Part shown: positions 63,411 to 64,000 of the stretch, in pieces
How positions within the stretch are numbered: the stretch's first letter is position 1
Layout of the letters: every line of letters starts with the position of its first letter
The notes under the pieces: model-generated
Database searches by the model: none
The model's input: the letters and a program-made list of their open reading frames with translations, nothing else
Told to the model about the DNA's origin: nothing
Source of the DNA: Symsagittifera roscoffensis
Lineage: Eukaryota; Xenacoelomorpha; Acoela; Convolutidae
Reading direction: 5' to 3'
NCBI RefSeq assembly: GCF_963678635.1
Contig: NW_026971509.1
Coordinates: forward strand, 248,001 to 312,000
Length of the DNA: 64,000 bases
Made by a program: the position numbers and the translations under genes

Positions 63411-64000
63411 TCTTAACTTACTTAACCTTAGTTAGGGGTAGTGATTGTGTTCAAGGGTTGGAGAATAGTAAATCGATCCACAAGGTTCAGGTATAATTAG
63501 AACGCAAGTAGTTTGTTAGATACTATTTTAAACTTACTAAGATTAAGATTTATCCTGGGTCAGGTAAGAGGGGGGTCAAGTGAAGGATGAATTACCGAAG
63601 TTTTTCACTGTTTAGCCTAATTAGAATGGTTAGAGTGATTGAAAAATTTCTATCAGTCCTGGGTCTTTTGAAAGGTTTGGATAGTGAATCGACGTTTGAG
63701 GTCGTTAGACACTTGATAAGTAGGTGGGGGGAGAACAAAATTGTTCTGTTTGATCCAAGGATAAGCCATGCTGATCGGAATAAAAAAATAAATGATATAA
63801 AATTGATTAAGTTGAATATTCAATTGAGATCCAAAGAAAGACTTGATGATCTAATTTAAGATTGACTAATTTTATGTTAAATAAAGATAAAAATTAGGAT
63901 AAGCCTTTTTGAAATAATTCAAGTTTAATTGATAAAAAGAATTGGTTTTTTATGATATTAGCGGATTTATAGTTGCTGTTATGTTTAGGTGATGAAGCTG
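63411..64000. repeat. ~590-bp direct repeat, copy 2 (cut by window edge)
   Basis: Matches 60701-61292. Differs by small indels (for example GTGATTGTGTTC versus GTGATGTGTTC). The 90-codon frame at 63587-63859 is open here but shifted in copy 1 by a G-run length change, so I do not call it coding. Confidence 0.85.

Noticed and set aside
63587-63859. 90-aa ORF in the right direct repeat
   Set aside because: The other copy at 60901 is frameshifted by a G-run difference, the minus strand is open there too, and there is no motif.

Overview
The window looks like an accessory, repeat-rich stretch of a nematode genome, most likely Caenorhabditis or a close relative. It is AT-rich, predicted introns are short with TTTCAG-type 3' splice sites, two genes carry trans-splice-like TTTCAG sites just upstream of their ATG, and the retroelements are BEL/Pao and Ty3/gypsy types. 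No rRNA gene, canonical tRNA gene or CRISPR array was seen. Almost everything is duplicated, and most coding units are broken.

Positions 1-18483: nematode-specific small genes in duplicated blocks. A direct duplication with a 6342-bp period (1-1798 and 6343-8140) carries three units: a broken gene, a 46-aa hydrophobic micro-ORF, and a 165-aa-class gene that has a nonsense codon in both copies. A third, divergent copy at 8700-9718 keeps the 165-aa gene intact. The promoters of that family hold a regular series of ATTGGA-type inverted CCAAT boxes. Around this lies a large inverted repeat with ~4.1-kb arms (1838-5940 and 14303-18483). Its outer ends carry G/C homopolymers and a three-fold TGTATTAAGAT motif. 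Its inner ends carry a two-finger zinc-finger gene, a hydrophobic ORF, tandem CCAAT-containing promoter repeats and copies of an unrecognised 180-194 aa gene. Between the arms are two further unrecognised genes facing away from a promoter with two CArG boxes.

Positions 18484-60100: a nest of retroelements. A degenerate Ty3/gypsy-type element runs on the minus strand: gag N-terminus at 59009-60083, then gag C-terminus, protease, RT, integrase and an env-like tail from 28013 down to 18878. Its gag gene is interrupted by a BEL/Pao element on the plus strand. The interruption is flanked by a 5-bp GAGGG target-site duplication. The insertion was then reshaped. The left gypsy/LTR boundary is present three times (LTRs at 28014, 32410, 36004). 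The right LTR/gypsy boundary is present four times (LTRs at 45224, 52412, 55643, 58552). Extra copies are joined through recurrent chimeric junctions. One nearly full-length BEL/Pao copy (36004-45680) sits in the middle with LTRs, PBS, leader, gag, protease, RT, RNase H/A17 region, integrase and PPT. All copies carry stops and frameshifts. The best open stretch is the connection/RNase H-integrase-C-terminal ORF at 50115-52430.

Positions 60100-64000: remains of the gypsy 5' region, a ~590-bp direct repeat (60701 and 63411), a spliced minus-strand gene encoding a heptapeptide repeat (62157-62764) and a possible MITE.

The most interesting points are the symmetrical amplification of both boundaries of one nested insertion, and a tRNA-like RNA polymerase III promoter (A and B boxes plus variable-arm hairpin) carried inside every BEL LTR.
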